This document shows positions 1 to 8,695 of a stretch of 38,300 nucleotides of DNA, in pieces; within the stretch, counting starts at the first letter, position 1; each line of letters opens with the position of its first letter. Below the pieces are notes generated by a model. That model was given only the letters and a program-made list of their open reading frames with translations, had not been told where the DNA came from and did not search any database. Both the position numbers and the translations under genes were made by a program. Source of the stretch: Thecamonas trahens ATCC 50062 (lineage: Eukaryota; Apusozoa; Apusomonadida; Apusomonadidae); assembly GCF_000142905.1 (NCBI RefSeq), contig NW_013657628.1:123783-162082 (forward strand), written 5' to 3'.

Positions 1-1440
1 GGCGCCGGCCGGAGGTGGCAGCTCGCCGGCGGCGCCGCCGCGAGTCCCGCAAAGGGTTGGGGCTGGCAGCGAGGCTGGGTCGAAGAAGGGTCCGCCCAAA
101 GTCAACCGCATGTCCAAGCCGGTGGACATGCCGTCGGTCCCCTCGCGACCGCACGCCGGCGGGTCCAAGGCAGGCGGCGGGGCGGCATCGCCGGCGTCGC
201 GCAAGACGGTGGACCCGTCCAAGCTCCCGGACCATGACTTTTCGGAGCGCGAGTCTGTTGCGCTGGCCGACCTGTGCAAGGTCGACATTGACCCGCGCGA
301 CGTGTACAACATCATCGAGCGGGTGGGCCAGGGCGCGTCCGGCTCAGTCTACCTCGCCGAGCACAAGGAGACCGGCCAGCGGGTGGCGCTCAAGCAGATG
401 ATACTTGCCCAACAGCAGAAACTGTCCCTGCTCATCAACGAGGTCGCCATCATGCAAAAGTCCAAGCACGACTGCATTGTCAACTACTACGACGCCTTTC
501 TTCTCGACGATGAACTGTGGATTGTCATGGAGTTCCTCGAGGGCGGCGCCCTCACCGACGTGCTCGAGAACAACCAGATGTCCGAGGAACAGATTGCGCG
601 CGTTGCCCTCGACACCCTCCGCGGCCTCGAGGTCCTTCACGCCAAGGGCATCGTCCACCGCGACATCAAGTCGGACAACATCCTTGTCGGCTCCAACGGC
701 GAGATCAAGCTTACCGACTTTGGCTACTGCGCCCAGCTGACCAAGGAGCGCCAGGCCCGCAACTCGATCGTCGGGACTCCGTACTGGATGGCGCCCGAGG
801 TCGTCAAGCGCAAGGCCTACGGCCCCAAGGTCGACATCTGGTCGCTCGGCATCATGTGCATCGAGATGGTCGAGCAGGAGCCGCCCTACATGGATGAGTC
901 TCCGCTCCGTGGTACGTATTTCCCCATGCACCCCCTTCCTCCCTCCTCCCCCTCCCCCCCCCACCCCCTCGTCCTCCTCCTCCCCGCCCCTCCCGAGCTG
1001 ATCTCGCAGGCCTGGTTTTCAGGCCTGCACTTTCTGAGGCTCGGCCATTCAATGGTCGAGCCTCTGCTTAGGGGCGCATATCAACCGCACTCGATGCGAT
1101 GCTCTGTATTAATCACAGGCACGCCGCACCCCATCGGCCTGCCTGCTTCATATCTAGAGCACATTTTCACACTCCTCTTCACCCCAACCCCACCAACCCC
1201 ACCATCCACTCACGCCATGTGCCCTTGCTCCCGAAACCAGCGCTGTACCTCATCGCTACCACCGGCACGCCGCAGATCCGCAACCCCGAGGCGCTGTCGG
1301 ACTCGTTCAAGTCGTTCCTCGCGGCTTCGCTCGAGGTCGACGTCTCGCTCCGGCCCAATGCGACGCTCCTCTTGCAGCACCCGTTCCTGAAGAAGGCGTG
1401 CGTGGGCAGCGAGCTCAAGCCGCTCCTCGACGCGCTTTAA
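1..1440 (+). CDS. PAK-family (STE20 group) Ser/Thr kinase, 5' partial, exons 1-911 and 1241-1440
   Basis: This is a p21-activated-kinase-like Ser/Thr kinase; PAKs act below Cdc42/Rac on cytoskeleton and signalling. The frame is open to the window edge, so the N-terminus, where a CRIB or PH module would lie, is missing. Counted from the Met at 110, the kinase domain starts near residue 68. It has a glycine loop GQGASGSV (73-80), lysine VALK (K95), HRDIKSDN (183-190), DFGYCAQ (203-209) and GTPYWMAPE (222-230). DFG followed by [FY]CAQ and the [15 protein letters not shown] block are PAK hallmarks. Exon 1 stops after PLR at base 911. Splicing 911 to 1241 rebuilds [17 protein letters not shown], the expected PAK subdomain, and the reading ends with a TAA at 1438-1440. 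The upstream 100 residues are Gly/Pro/Ser-rich. The next gene is convergent, 77 nt away. Confidence 0.92.
912..1240 (+). other. Spliceosomal intron in the PAK-like gene
   Basis: The intron begins GTACGT at 912 and ends CCAG at 1240, with the split codon g|cg restoring the Ala of a conserved kinase block. The first 80 nt are strikingly C-rich, and the last part is again pyrimidine-rich before the acceptor. It interrupts the C-lobe of the kinase in phase 1. Reading through without splicing loses all kinase similarity, which supports the call. At 329 nt it is the only intron in this window that is fixed by protein homology on both sides. Confidence 0.88.
1006..1064 (+). other. Two adjacent perfect or near-perfect hairpins inside the PAK intron
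   Basis: Hairpin 1 pairs GCAGGCCTG (1006-1014) with CAGGCCTGC (1020-1028) around a 5-nt loop GTTTT, with all 9 pairs Watson-Crick. Hairpin 2 pairs GAGGCTCGGCC (1036-1046) with GGTCGAGCCTC (1054-1064) around a 7-nt loop ATTCAAT, 11 pairs including one G-T wobble. A 7-nt spacer separates them. A weaker CGCA/TGCG stem follows near 1090. Function is unknown; a structured intronic RNA, a splicing regulator or a relic of a mobile element are all possible. Confidence 0.7.
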
Positions 1441-1517
1441 CGGACGCGGTTCTCTCCCGTGCACCGCATCCTATAAAAAATAACCTCTCCCGCGCCTGCA
1501 TGGTCCATTTCTTGCTG

Positions 1518-4034
1518 TTACTCGCCCGCTGGGCCGCCGGCATCAGCGCCGAGTGCGGCCAGCTGGGCCTTGAGTTGCTCGAGCTCTTCGGCCTGGGCAG
1601 CAATGACCCTGGCCTGGCGCTCGATGATGCGCGCCTGCTGCGCAACCCGGACCTCTGCGGCGGTTGAAGCCGAGTCGACGCCGAGGTCGTTGGTCAGCTC
1701 GAGCAGCCGCGGGAGCGACGGCCGCTCCGCCGGGTTGTGCGCCACCATCAGCGCAATGATCGAGGCAACGTGCGGATACGCTGCAAAGCAGCCGCCCTCG
1801 GTCGGAAACGCTGCGTCCGGGCTGCCGTCGCCTGCGCCGCTCCCGGGCGCGCACATGCTCGCCAGCTGCCGGATGGCAAGCACCCGCTCCATGCCTGTCG
1901 AGAACTGCGAGAAGAGCTCAAAGAGGAGAATGCCGAGCGAGAAGACATCGGCCTTGGACCCGTACCGTCCGCCAGCCATCTGCTCCGGCGCGCGGGTGTA
2001 GCTCCCCACGTCCGCCGTCAGCTCGCTCGCTGCCATGTCAGCCCGCGGCGACGAGAGCGGCGTGCCGGTAGGCGACGCGTTGACCACATCGGCAGGCAGC
2101 AGCTCGACGGCAAGGCCAAAGTCGCCGAGCTTGACTGCGCAGTCGGTGGTGAGGAAGACGTTGGCCGGCTTGAGGTCGCGGTGCAGAATGCCCGAGGCGT
2201 GGACGTAGGCGACTGCATGGAGCAGCGACCGCGCAATACGGATCCGCCGGTGAAGCTCCGGACCCGGGAACGGATGAGGGCAAGTGCTGTTCGCCTCAAG
2301 GTAGTGCTGTAGCGTCGCGTCCGAGCACAACTCCATCTGGATGAACAGGTGCGGGATGAGGCTCGGCTCAGCGTGGGCGCGTGCGAGCGCCGTCGACGGG
2401 ATCCGCGACCGCCGCCGGACAAGCGCGCCGCCGTCACCTCCGCCAGTGCCGCCCGACGAGCCGCCGCCAGTCGTTGACGACGTTGTCCGCGAGTTAAAGA
2501 CCGATGCTGCCTCGCCGATGCTGCGAAAGGCGCCGCCGACCGACGACGTCGCCGGCAGTGGCGCATTCCACACCACCTGCGACCGCGCGCTCATCGCGTC
2601 GTCGTACTCGTACTCCTCGTACTCGTACGGATCATCAACGGCGAGGCCCGGCGGGAGCATCTCGATCCACGCCCCGTAGTACCGCACCACGTGCGAGTGC
2701 GAGAGCCGCGCAAGGTGAGTCACCTCGCGGAGGTACTTGGAAACAAGGCCAGATGCGAGCGATGGCAGCCGTACCTTCTTCACCGCGTACTCTTGCCGAT
2801 CGAGCTTGTTGCGGACCTTGAAGACAGCGCCGAAGCCACCCTTGCCGAGACGCACCACCTCCTCAAACTCGGCCGCATACCGCGAGTGCGTCGCGGCGCT
2901 GGCCAGCGGTGCCGCCCGCCCGATGGCCAGCGCCGGCCCGGCACCCGGGTCCGCCGCCGAGACTACAAGGTTCGGCAGAGTGGTCGGGAGCGCGTGCGCA
3001 AACCGCGCCCGTGCCTCGGCAAGCTCGGATGAGAATGCTTCCCGGTCGAGCGCGCCCGTCTGAAAGAGATGGGTGCAAAGCGCGTTGATCGACGCCCGCG
3101 AGAAGACCCCACCAGGCCCCATGTCCAACCCCGACGCCGTTGTCACCACATGGTCCAGAACCGAGATAAGCAGCAGTCGCTGCTCACGCGCCCTAACCGT
3201 ACTGTCGTGCTCACCGTCGTCGTCACCACCGCCGCCGCCGCCGCCACTCCGCGCCCGCACATACCGCACCAGCGCCATTGCTGCCGCCTCTGTCGACGCC
3301 TCAACCTCGGCCTGACGCCGCGGCTGCCGCCGACGCGGCGAGAGCGGACCAACTTGCATCGAGGCCGGTGCAACCGCCGCCAGCGGCGAGTCTGTCATGG
3401 TCGGCGACAGTGCCGCCAGCGACGAGTCCGAGTCGGACGCCGCCACAATCTCCTCCAGCGAAAACAGCGGCGGCGAGAGCCGGGTCGATGGCGACGGCGT
3501 CGCGTCCGGGCGCGGAGGCGTCGACAGATACGTGTACGCCGTCGACCGCGAGTCCGTCGACGAAGCCGAGAAGAGCGGTACATTGTCGCCGTCCCCTCCC
3601 TGCTGACTCCAGCCCCTGCTCCTGCTCTCGCTCCCGTCCGAGCTGTCCTCGTCCTCGCCGCAGCCGCTCCTCAGCGAATAGCCTTCGTTTGACTCATCGC
3701 TGCTGAGTGGAACCACCTTGCTCAGGCGTGAACGGCGATGATGTCCACCGATACCATGATCATGCCCGTCATCCAGTCGGTCCCCAGCCGCATCGCCTCG
3801 CCCGTCTCCGCCTTGTCCGTCTCCGCCAGACCCATCCAGCCCGGAACGGCAAAAGGTATGGGCAAGCTCATCATCATAGTCTGGGTAATCCTGGTCATCA
3901 TGGTGGCCTGTCTCGCTGCTGGACACACCATGGTCATCGCTGCTGTCAGACCAGGCGAGGTCAGCGACGACCTGCCGGCCACCACGGCCACCACTCCCAC
4001 GGCCACCACGGCCACCACCAAACACAATCGACAT
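1518..4034 (-). CDS. EIF2AK1: HRI-like eIF2-alpha kinase
   Basis: This is a probable eIF2-alpha kinase, which phosphorylates eIF2-alpha Ser51 to reduce translation under stress. From the Met at 4034 (838 aa) there is an acidic, Ser/Gly-rich disordered N-terminus, then a helical block with REQRLLLISVLDHV and an ELAEARARFAHAL segment that resembles the HRI N-terminal domain. The kinase follows: LGKGGFGAV (396-404), YAVKKV, an insert of about 100 residues between the lobes, LFIQMELC, HRDLKPAN (618-625), GDFGLA (637-642) and SYTRAPEQ. FSTGMER matches the HRI signature near the C-lobe. A terminal coiled coil with ARIIERQARVI has its counterpart in HRI. A Cys-Pro pair sits at C585-P586 (codons 2277-2282), close to where HRI carries its haem-regulatory Cys-Pro. 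An upstream Met at 4322 would force translation through a 25-nt homopolymer and is disfavoured. GCN2-like or PERK-like is the alternative, but RWD, HisRS and luminal domains are absent. Confidence 0.85.
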   Translation of the reverse strand: MSIVFGGGRGGRGSGGRGGRQVVADLAWSDSSDDHGVSSSETGHHDDQDYPDYDDELAHTFCRSGLDGSGGDGQGGDGRGDAAGDRLDDGHDHGIGGHHRRSRLSKVVPLSSDESNEGYSLRSGCGEDEDSSDGSESRSRGWSQQGGDGDNVPLFSASSTDSRSTAYTYLSTPPRPDATPSPSTRLSPPLFSLEEIVAASDSDSSLAALSPTMTDSPLAAVAPASMQVGPLSPRRRQPRRQAEVEASTEAAAMALVRYVRARSGGGGGGGDDDGEHDSTVRAREQRLLLISVLDHVVTTASGLDMGPGGVFSRASINALCTHLFQTGALDREAFSSELAEARARFAHALPTTLPNLVVSAADPGAGPALAIGRAAPLASAATHSRYAAEFEEVVRLGKGGFGAVFKVRNKLDRQEYAVKKVRLPSLASGLVSKYLREVTHLARLSHSHVVRYYGAWIEMLPPGLAVDDPYEYEEYEYDDAMSARSQVVWNAPLPATSSVGGAFRSIGEAASVFNSRTTSSTTGGGSSGGTGGGDGGALVRRRSRIPSTALARAHAEPSLIPHLFIQMELCSDATLQHYLEANSTCPHPFPGPELHRRIRIARSLLHAVAYVHASGILHRDLKPANVFLTTDCAVKLGDFGLAVELLPADVVNASPTGTPLSSPRADMAASELTADVGSYTRAPEQMAGGRYGSKADVFSLGILLFELFSQFSTGMERVLAIRQLASMCAPGSGAGDGSPDAAFPTEGGCFAAYPHVASIIALMVAHNPAERPSLPRLLELTNDLGVDSASTAAEVRVAQQARIIERQARVIAAQAEELEQLKAQLAALGADAGGPAGE

Positions 4035-4205
4035 GCCAGACTCCTGCTCTCCTCCACCTGTATGCCACGTGCTACTCCTCCTCCTTCTGCTTGGGCGACT
4101 CTCCGCGTCGTCTCTCGACAAGTGCTGCTGCTGGTAAAGTGGGACGTGGGGCGGTGGGCGACATGGGGCGACTCGCCTTCCATTCCTCGGCACAGTGACG
4201 TTGGA

Positions 4206-4275
4206 GGGGGGGGGGTATGAAAAAAAAAAATATGATCGGCACTCCCCCCTCCCCCCCCCCCCCCCCCCCCCCCCC
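4206..4275. repeat. Mirror homopolymer tracts (G10, A11, C25) in a divergent promoter region
   Basis: The 414-nt gap between the divergent HRI-like and exonuclease genes carries G10 (4206-4215), A11 (4220-4230) and C25 (4251-4275). The G10 reads as C10 on the HRI coding strand, while the C25 lies on the exonuclease coding strand, so each gene has a C-run about 170 nt before its start. Length is probably unstable and sequencing errors are likely here. Confidence 0.85.
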
Positions 4276-4448
4276 ACACCGCCCACCTCACCCTTTCTTT
4301 TCGAGCTCCCAAATGTGTTCATTCCGCACCGTAAAGGATTAGAGAAGGCCTGCTGTAGTAGTCCGTATCGACAGTTGCGAAGGCCTGAGCCAGGTCAGAA
4401 ACGCGTCAGCACGTTGCTGCACCTCACTCGACTGACATATCACTTGTA

Positions 4449-5129
4449 ATGGCCGACAGAGTCTGGGATGATGAAGTGGTGGTCTTTTCCGACTGCGAGT
4501 ATGTGTTCGCCGGCATGGATGCCCTCGAGGCGGCGGTGGTGGACGAGGGCGTCTCACCGACGCAAGCCTATGAGCAATTCGGTGGATACGCACGGGTGAA
4601 GGAGCTGACAGAGACTGCGGTGGTCCAAATCGGAGCGGTCAAGTACGATCTGGCCAACCGCAGGGTTGTCGAGACTTTTGAGGTCGTCGTCGATCCAGGT
4701 GAGAGCTGGCCGGCCGCAACCTTTGACTATCTTGCCCGGCTGACCGGGACTGTGTTCGGCCCCGGGCATGGCGAGCAAGCGCAGTCGGCGCTGGCGGCAT
4801 TTGACAGCTTTGTCGGCAATGCTATGTGGGTGGTGATGGACAACGATGGCGCGGTGATGCGGCGGCAGTGGCCTCAGCTCGCGGCCGGCCCGGCCATACG
4901 TCTGAAGCCACTTCTGACCGATACCCCGGCCGCCGGCCTCAACTCGGGCCATTTGCACAACCTGCTTGCCGACGATGTCAAGGCCGCTGCTGGATTCGGA
5001 GCCATAGTCGATGCTCGCAAGGATGCACAGGAACACACCGGGCTGTACGACGCCATCTCGATGGCGGTTTTTTGTGCGCTCGCAGATCCGTCGCCGCTGG
5101 CGGGCACCATCGCAAGCCGTGCCACATAA
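4449..5129 (+). CDS. DEDDh-type 3'-5' exonuclease-like protein (DnaQ/ERI-1 fold)
   Basis: This 226-residue protein has the spacing of an RNase H-fold 3'-5' exonuclease. Exo I is FSDCEY with D15 and E17. The stretch VVQIGAVKYDLANRRVVETF (59-78) fits the paired strands after Exo I. Exo II is in VVMDNDGAVM, with D131 or D133 as the metal ligand. Exo III is H196-TGLY-D201, the H-x4-D of the DEDDh subgroup. All four acidic residues and the His can therefore be assigned. Such enzymes trim RNA or DNA 3' ends (ERI-1, KapD, proofreading subunits); the substrate cannot be told here. An insert of about 30 residues separates Exo I from the second strand. Start: the ATG has G at -3 and G at +4. Sequence similarity is weak outside the motifs, so the call is structural. 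Confidence 0.65.
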   Translation: MADRVWDDEVVVFSDCEYVFAGMDALEAAVVDEGVSPTQAYEQFGGYARVKELTETAVVQIGAVKYDLANRRVVETFEVVVDPGESWPAATFDYLARLTGTVFGPGHGEQAQSALAAFDSFVGNAMWVVMDNDGAVMRRQWPQLAAGPAIRLKPLLTDTPAAGLNSGHLHNLLADDVKAAAGFGAIVDARKDAQEHTGLYDAISMAVFCALADPSPLAGTIASRAT

Positions 5130-5801
5130 CCGACTCCACCGCGGCAATTGGCAAAGGTCCGGTCACGCTTCCAACTAGGCTGAAGGGGCTGAATGTGGAT
5201 GGTGGCGGGGAAGTGTTATCTTGCCTGCTAGCACAGTCAGCCACTCGAGGCCCCGAGGCGGGCACGAGCAGCAACGTCTCCACCAAACACCACCCGCATA
5301 CCCGCATAACGACTGCGCAAATATCATAGTGCTTGCTATTGATGGCTGTATTGGACATGCCGCCGCAAGCCCGTGGGCGTCCCGACCAGCGCAGACTAAC
5401 TGCCGCCTCAACGAAAAAGACTCACCACTCGCACATGTCATATCATCCGCACAAGCTCCCGCTCCTGCAGCCTCCCCCCCCCCCGCTCCTGGTCCCCAGC
5501 CCTCAGCCTAGCCCAGCTGCATCCAGTCTCATACTGCCTCCCATTCTAGCCCTTTCAACAATTGCAAGCCCTCTGCAGCAAGAGCTTTTGCGGGCAACGC
5601 GAGGCAGGATGACGACGCTTCCGCAACAGGAAAAAATGTTTTCACGTGCAGAACGTTCGATAGAAAGGAGTAGGGAGAAGAGGAAAGTCGAGCGTGTGCC
5701 CTGTGCACCACAAAACAGTGTTCTTTTCCACGCGCCATTGCCCCACCTCGCAAGGCATCCCCACTGTTGCTGAGTCTGAGCCCAACTCTGTTAACGTGAT
5801 C
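5130..5801 (+). other. Intergenic region, no gene seen
   Basis: These 672 nt lie between the exonuclease-like gene and the transporter. No recognisable protein, tRNA or conserved motif is seen. A C11 run (5474-5484) lies about 320 nt before the transporter ATG, and the last 170 nt are purine-rich on the + strand. It probably contains the exonuclease 3' UTR and the transporter promoter and 5' UTR. Confidence 0.6.
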
Positions 5802-7199
5802 ATGTCCGAGACTCAGCCGCTGGTGGTAAATTCATGGCGACAGCCCGCCAAGGGCGGGCACAAGAACCGGGACGGCGGCGAGGGCACGTCGTCGACAACC
5901 GGTGCTATCTTCAACTTTCTCTCGACTACCATCTCAACCGGCTTGCTCTCACTGCCGGGCGCTGGGCGCGATGGGGGCTGGGTGGCGATTGTGATGATCG
6001 TCGGCGTCGCGCTAGTGGCCAACCACACCGCCCAGCTGCTTGTTGCTTGCCTCGATGCCATCTCGCCGCGGCGTGCCGACGACGTCGTGCTCTTCACTTC
6101 GCACGACTCGGTGGTTCACGTCGAGTCGGGCGGCACGGTGCCTGCTGACAACCACGAGATCTCATATGCAGCCATCGGGCGCGCCGCGTACGGGACGCCT
6201 GGAGCCGTGGTGGTCGGCGTCCTGCAGATCGCGCTCCTCTTTGGCGCGTGCACCATCTTCTTGGTTCTCTTCGGCAACCTCATGTCGGAGCTCTTCGACT
6301 GCGTCTCGCCGCATATCTTCATCATCGGCCTTGTCGTCTTCATGATTCCACTCTCATGGCTCCGGTCACTCTCAGAGGTCGCCCTCCTCTCGTACGGCGG
6401 GCTGGCAGCATCGATGCTGACCTGGGCCATCATCTGCGGCTACGGCATTTCCGATGGCATCCAGAAACCGGTGGCTGGTGGGCGGCCCATCCTTGTGCTT
6501 GCCAATGGGCCGGTTGCTTTCAACACAGTCGTCTTTGCCTTTGCCGGCCATTCTGTCTTGCCGTCGATCTACTCGTCGATGGCGCGGCCGCAGACACTGG
6601 CGCGAGCGCTCAACTACGCGTTTACGGTCATCGCCATCGTCTACTCAACCATCACCGCGTGCGGTTACTGGGCGTACGGATCAAAGGTCGGTGGTCCGTC
6701 CAACGACATCTTCTGGAACATGCCGACTACAATCTTCACACGCATCGCGGCCAGCGCGCTGTCGGCCCATCTCGCCTGCGCGTATCTTGTTCCCTTCAAT
6801 CCGGTGGCGCACGCCCTCGAGCGCGTCATTCTCCCCGCGTCGCCTGATGGACTGCCTGGTGGGTGGCTTCTGCGTCAGCGTATGGTCATCCGCACTCCGC
6901 TCGTCGTTGCCTCGGCCGTCGTCGCTGTCAGCGTCCCGTTCTTTGGCGAGCTTGTCTCGCTCTTTGCCGCCTTCTCGGTCATGGCCATGGTCTTTACTCT
7001 TCCGCCCATCTTCTTCGCCAAGCTCTATCCGGAGCGTGTCTCACGATCGTATGCCGTCGTTCTCATCGCCATCGTCAGCCTCGGTCTCATCGGCACAGGC
7101 CTTGGCCTCACTTACGCGTCTGCCAACTTGGTCAAGGCCCTTCGCGATGGGGGCAATCCCTTTGCCAACTTTTTGGCCCGCGACTGTCGGCTGAACTGA
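5802..7199 (+). CDS. AAAP-family amino acid transporter (SLC32/36/38-like)
   Basis: This 465-residue polytopic membrane protein has the layout of the amino acid/auxin permease family, which moves neutral or cationic amino acids with H+ or Na+. After a hydrophilic N-terminus of about 30 residues, the first membrane segment carries GAIFNFLSTTISTGLLSLP (34-52), the family's G-x-x-x-N...G-x-L-x-LP signature. About ten further hydrophobic segments follow. They include VFAFAGHSVLPSIYSSM, which corresponds to the family's F-x-Y-x-x-H-x-x-x-P-x-I-x-x-M motif with local substitutions, and a later ACGYWAYGSKV loop. The length is normal for the family. The ATG at 5802 follows an upstream in-frame ATG at 5694; the later one is chosen because similarity and the usual short N-tail begin there. 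Substrate and membrane (plasma or vacuolar/lysosomal) are not determined by sequence. Confidence 0.85.
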   Translation: MSETQPLVVNSWRQPAKGGHKNRDGGEGTSSTTGAIFNFLSTTISTGLLSLPGAGRDGGWVAIVMIVGVALVANHTAQLLVACLDAISPRRADDVVLFTSHDSVVHVESGGTVPADNHEISYAAIGRAAYGTPGAVVVGVLQIALLFGACTIFLVLFGNLMSELFDCVSPHIFIIGLVVFMIPLSWLRSLSEVALLSYGGLAASMLTWAIICGYGISDGIQKPVAGGRPILVLANGPVAFNTVVFAFAGHSVLPSIYSSMARPQTLARALNYAFTVIAIVYSTITACGYWAYGSKVGGPSNDIFWNMPTTIFTRIAASALSAHLACAYLVPFNPVAHALERVILPASPDGLPGGWLLRQRMVIRTPLVVASAVVAVSVPFFGELVSLFAAFSVMAMVFTLPPIFFAKLYPERVSRSYAVVLIAIVSLGLIGTGLGLTYASANLVKALRDGGNPFANFLARDCRLN

Positions 7200-7689
7200 T
7201 ACCTCCCGCCGCAGAACAAAGCACACATAAAACCTTCATCGCACATACTGTTGGCTGGCACTCTACGTGTAACAAGCATAATGACGAGAAGAGGCGTGAC
7301 AAGGGCGGGATCAGCAAGTTGTCGCGGCTAGCATGACGAGCAAAAAACCGCCTCATTGTCATCCCATTTCCCAATCCTCACCTTCCCCCATACTACCACC
7401 ACCTCCGCACCCATTCCACCACATCCACACTCACACCTTTGCACAGATGTTGCCTTCACAACCATACCTTCCTTCCCTCTATCATTCACCAGCATGCCCC
7501 CATATGCCTCCCACTCGCCACCAGCCATGTCTCCCTCCACCAAAAAAACACTCCCTCTTTCCCAAAAAAGGTCGCAATTCCCTCCCCCCCCTCCCCCCCT
7601 GGGCCACCAGCGCAAGCCACACCCACCCACACACACACACACACCTGACTCCCACCACACCACACCACACACACACACACACCACAACC
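7200..7689 (+). other. Intergenic region with C-rich and CA-repeat leader
   Basis: These 490 nt separate the transporter from the SDR gene. The last 350 nt are C-rich on the + strand, with C-runs between about 7580 and 7600 and (CA)n microsatellites at about 7629-7644 and 7668-7682 that end immediately before the SDR Kozak sequence. An open frame crosses this stretch but encodes only His/Pro/Thr low complexity, so it is treated as a 5' UTR. Confidence 0.7.
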
Positions 7690-8664
7690 ATGGAGAGCAT
7701 CCTTGACATTGTGACGCCTGTGGTGACTGCGGTCGGGTGGGCAAGCCTTGCGGGCGCAGCGGTGTTTGCGGCGAGCGGAGCGTGGGCTGGGCGTGTGGCG
7801 TCGGTGCCTGCGGGGGCGTACAAGGGCAAGCGGGTGGTCATTACGGGCGCGTCGTCGGGCATGGGCAAGGAGATGGCCAAGCAGTTCTGTGCTCTTGGTG
7901 CCTCTGTTGTCCTCATTGCTCGTCGTGAGGAGAAGCTCCGTGAGCTCGAGCTCGAGTGCCGTGCCATCCAGGTCGCCACCCTCTCGGGCGGCGTCGGCGC
8001 CAATCCGGAGGTTGTTGTCGCCGTGGCGGACGTCGCCGACGAGGATGCCGTCATCGAGGCCATGGAAAAGGCTGTTCTCTTGCTGGGCGGCATCGATGTA
8101 CTGGTGGCCAACGCTGGGCGCGGTGCCAACAACACCCTGTTTGAGGACGAGGCGGACCTGGCCTTCTACAAGTCGGTCATGGAGGTCAACTACTGGGGCG
8201 TGGTCCACTGCGTGAGGGCTGCCCTGCCGCACCTCCGCGCCTCGCGTGGCTCCATCCTGGCCGTCTCGTCGGTGGCAGGCAAGATTTCCACTCCGCGGAG
8301 GACCGGCTACTGCCCGACCAAGTTTGCGCTCAACGCCTTCTGCGACTCGCTCCGCTACGAGGTCGGCGATGAGGTCTCGGTCACTGTCGCCTGCCCGGGC
8401 TACGTCATCACCGAGATCCATGACGAGTTTCTGGCCGCCACCGGTGCTTCTCGCAACACCGACAAGTTCCTCACCGCCGACGCCGCTGCCGAGTGGATGA
8501 TCGCCGCGCTCTACGCCGGAAAGCGCGAGCTCGTCATGGTCGCCGCCGCCCGCTTCGGCCTTGCCCTCAAGCCTTTGCTCCCGGCCTGGCTCATGGACCG
8601 CATCATCGTTCGCTCCTCTGAAGCTGCCTTTACCTCGATGACCGGCAAGTCCAAGTCGTCGTAG
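7690..8664 (+). CDS. Membrane-anchored short-chain dehydrogenase/reductase (11beta-HSD/DHRS7-like)
   Basis: This 324-residue classical SDR is an NAD(P)(H)-dependent oxidoreductase of steroids, retinoids or lipid carbonyls. A hydrophobic N-terminal segment (about 8-34) predicts an ER-type membrane anchor. The Rossmann fold starts at GKRVVITGASSGMG with the cofactor motif TGxxxGxG at 52-59. RR after the second strand (ARREEK, 78-82) favours NADP(H). The NAG motif is at 141-143, the structural Asn in MEVNYWG at 167, the catalytic Ser in AVSSVAG at 193-194, and Y207/K211 in YCPTK. PGYVITE (236-242) is the usual post-catalytic loop. The start ATG sits in ACAACCATGG, an ideal Kozak context, directly after CA repeats. 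The substrate is unknown. The gene ends 31 nt from the convergent TPP2 stop. Confidence 0.92.
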   Translation: MESILDIVTPVVTAVGWASLAGAAVFAASGAWAGRVASVPAGAYKGKRVVITGASSGMGKEMAKQFCALGASVVLIARREEKLRELELECRAIQVATLSGGVGANPEVVVAVADVADEDAVIEAMEKAVLLLGGIDVLVANAGRGANNTLFEDEADLAFYKSVMEVNYWGVVHCVRAALPHLRASRGSILAVSSVAGKISTPRRTGYCPTKFALNAFCDSLRYEVGDEVSVTVACPGYVITEIHDEFLAATGASRNTDKFLTADAAAEWMIAALYAGKRELVMVAAARFGLALKPLLPAWLMDRIIVRSSEAAFTSMTGKSKSS

Positions 8665-8695
8665 CTGCTGCCATGTCTCCGCTGCGGGAGTAAAC

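Noticed and set aside
4035-4322. N-terminal extension of the HRI-like kinase from ATG 4322
   Set aside because: It would translate a C25/G25 homopolymer and an A11 run, giving polyglycine and YFFF; the ATG at 4034 has a better context.
7333-7689. Upstream in-frame extension of the SDR
   Set aside because: It encodes His/Pro/Thr low complexity from C-rich and CA-repeat DNA; the ATG at 7690 has an ideal Kozak context and starts the expected membrane anchor.
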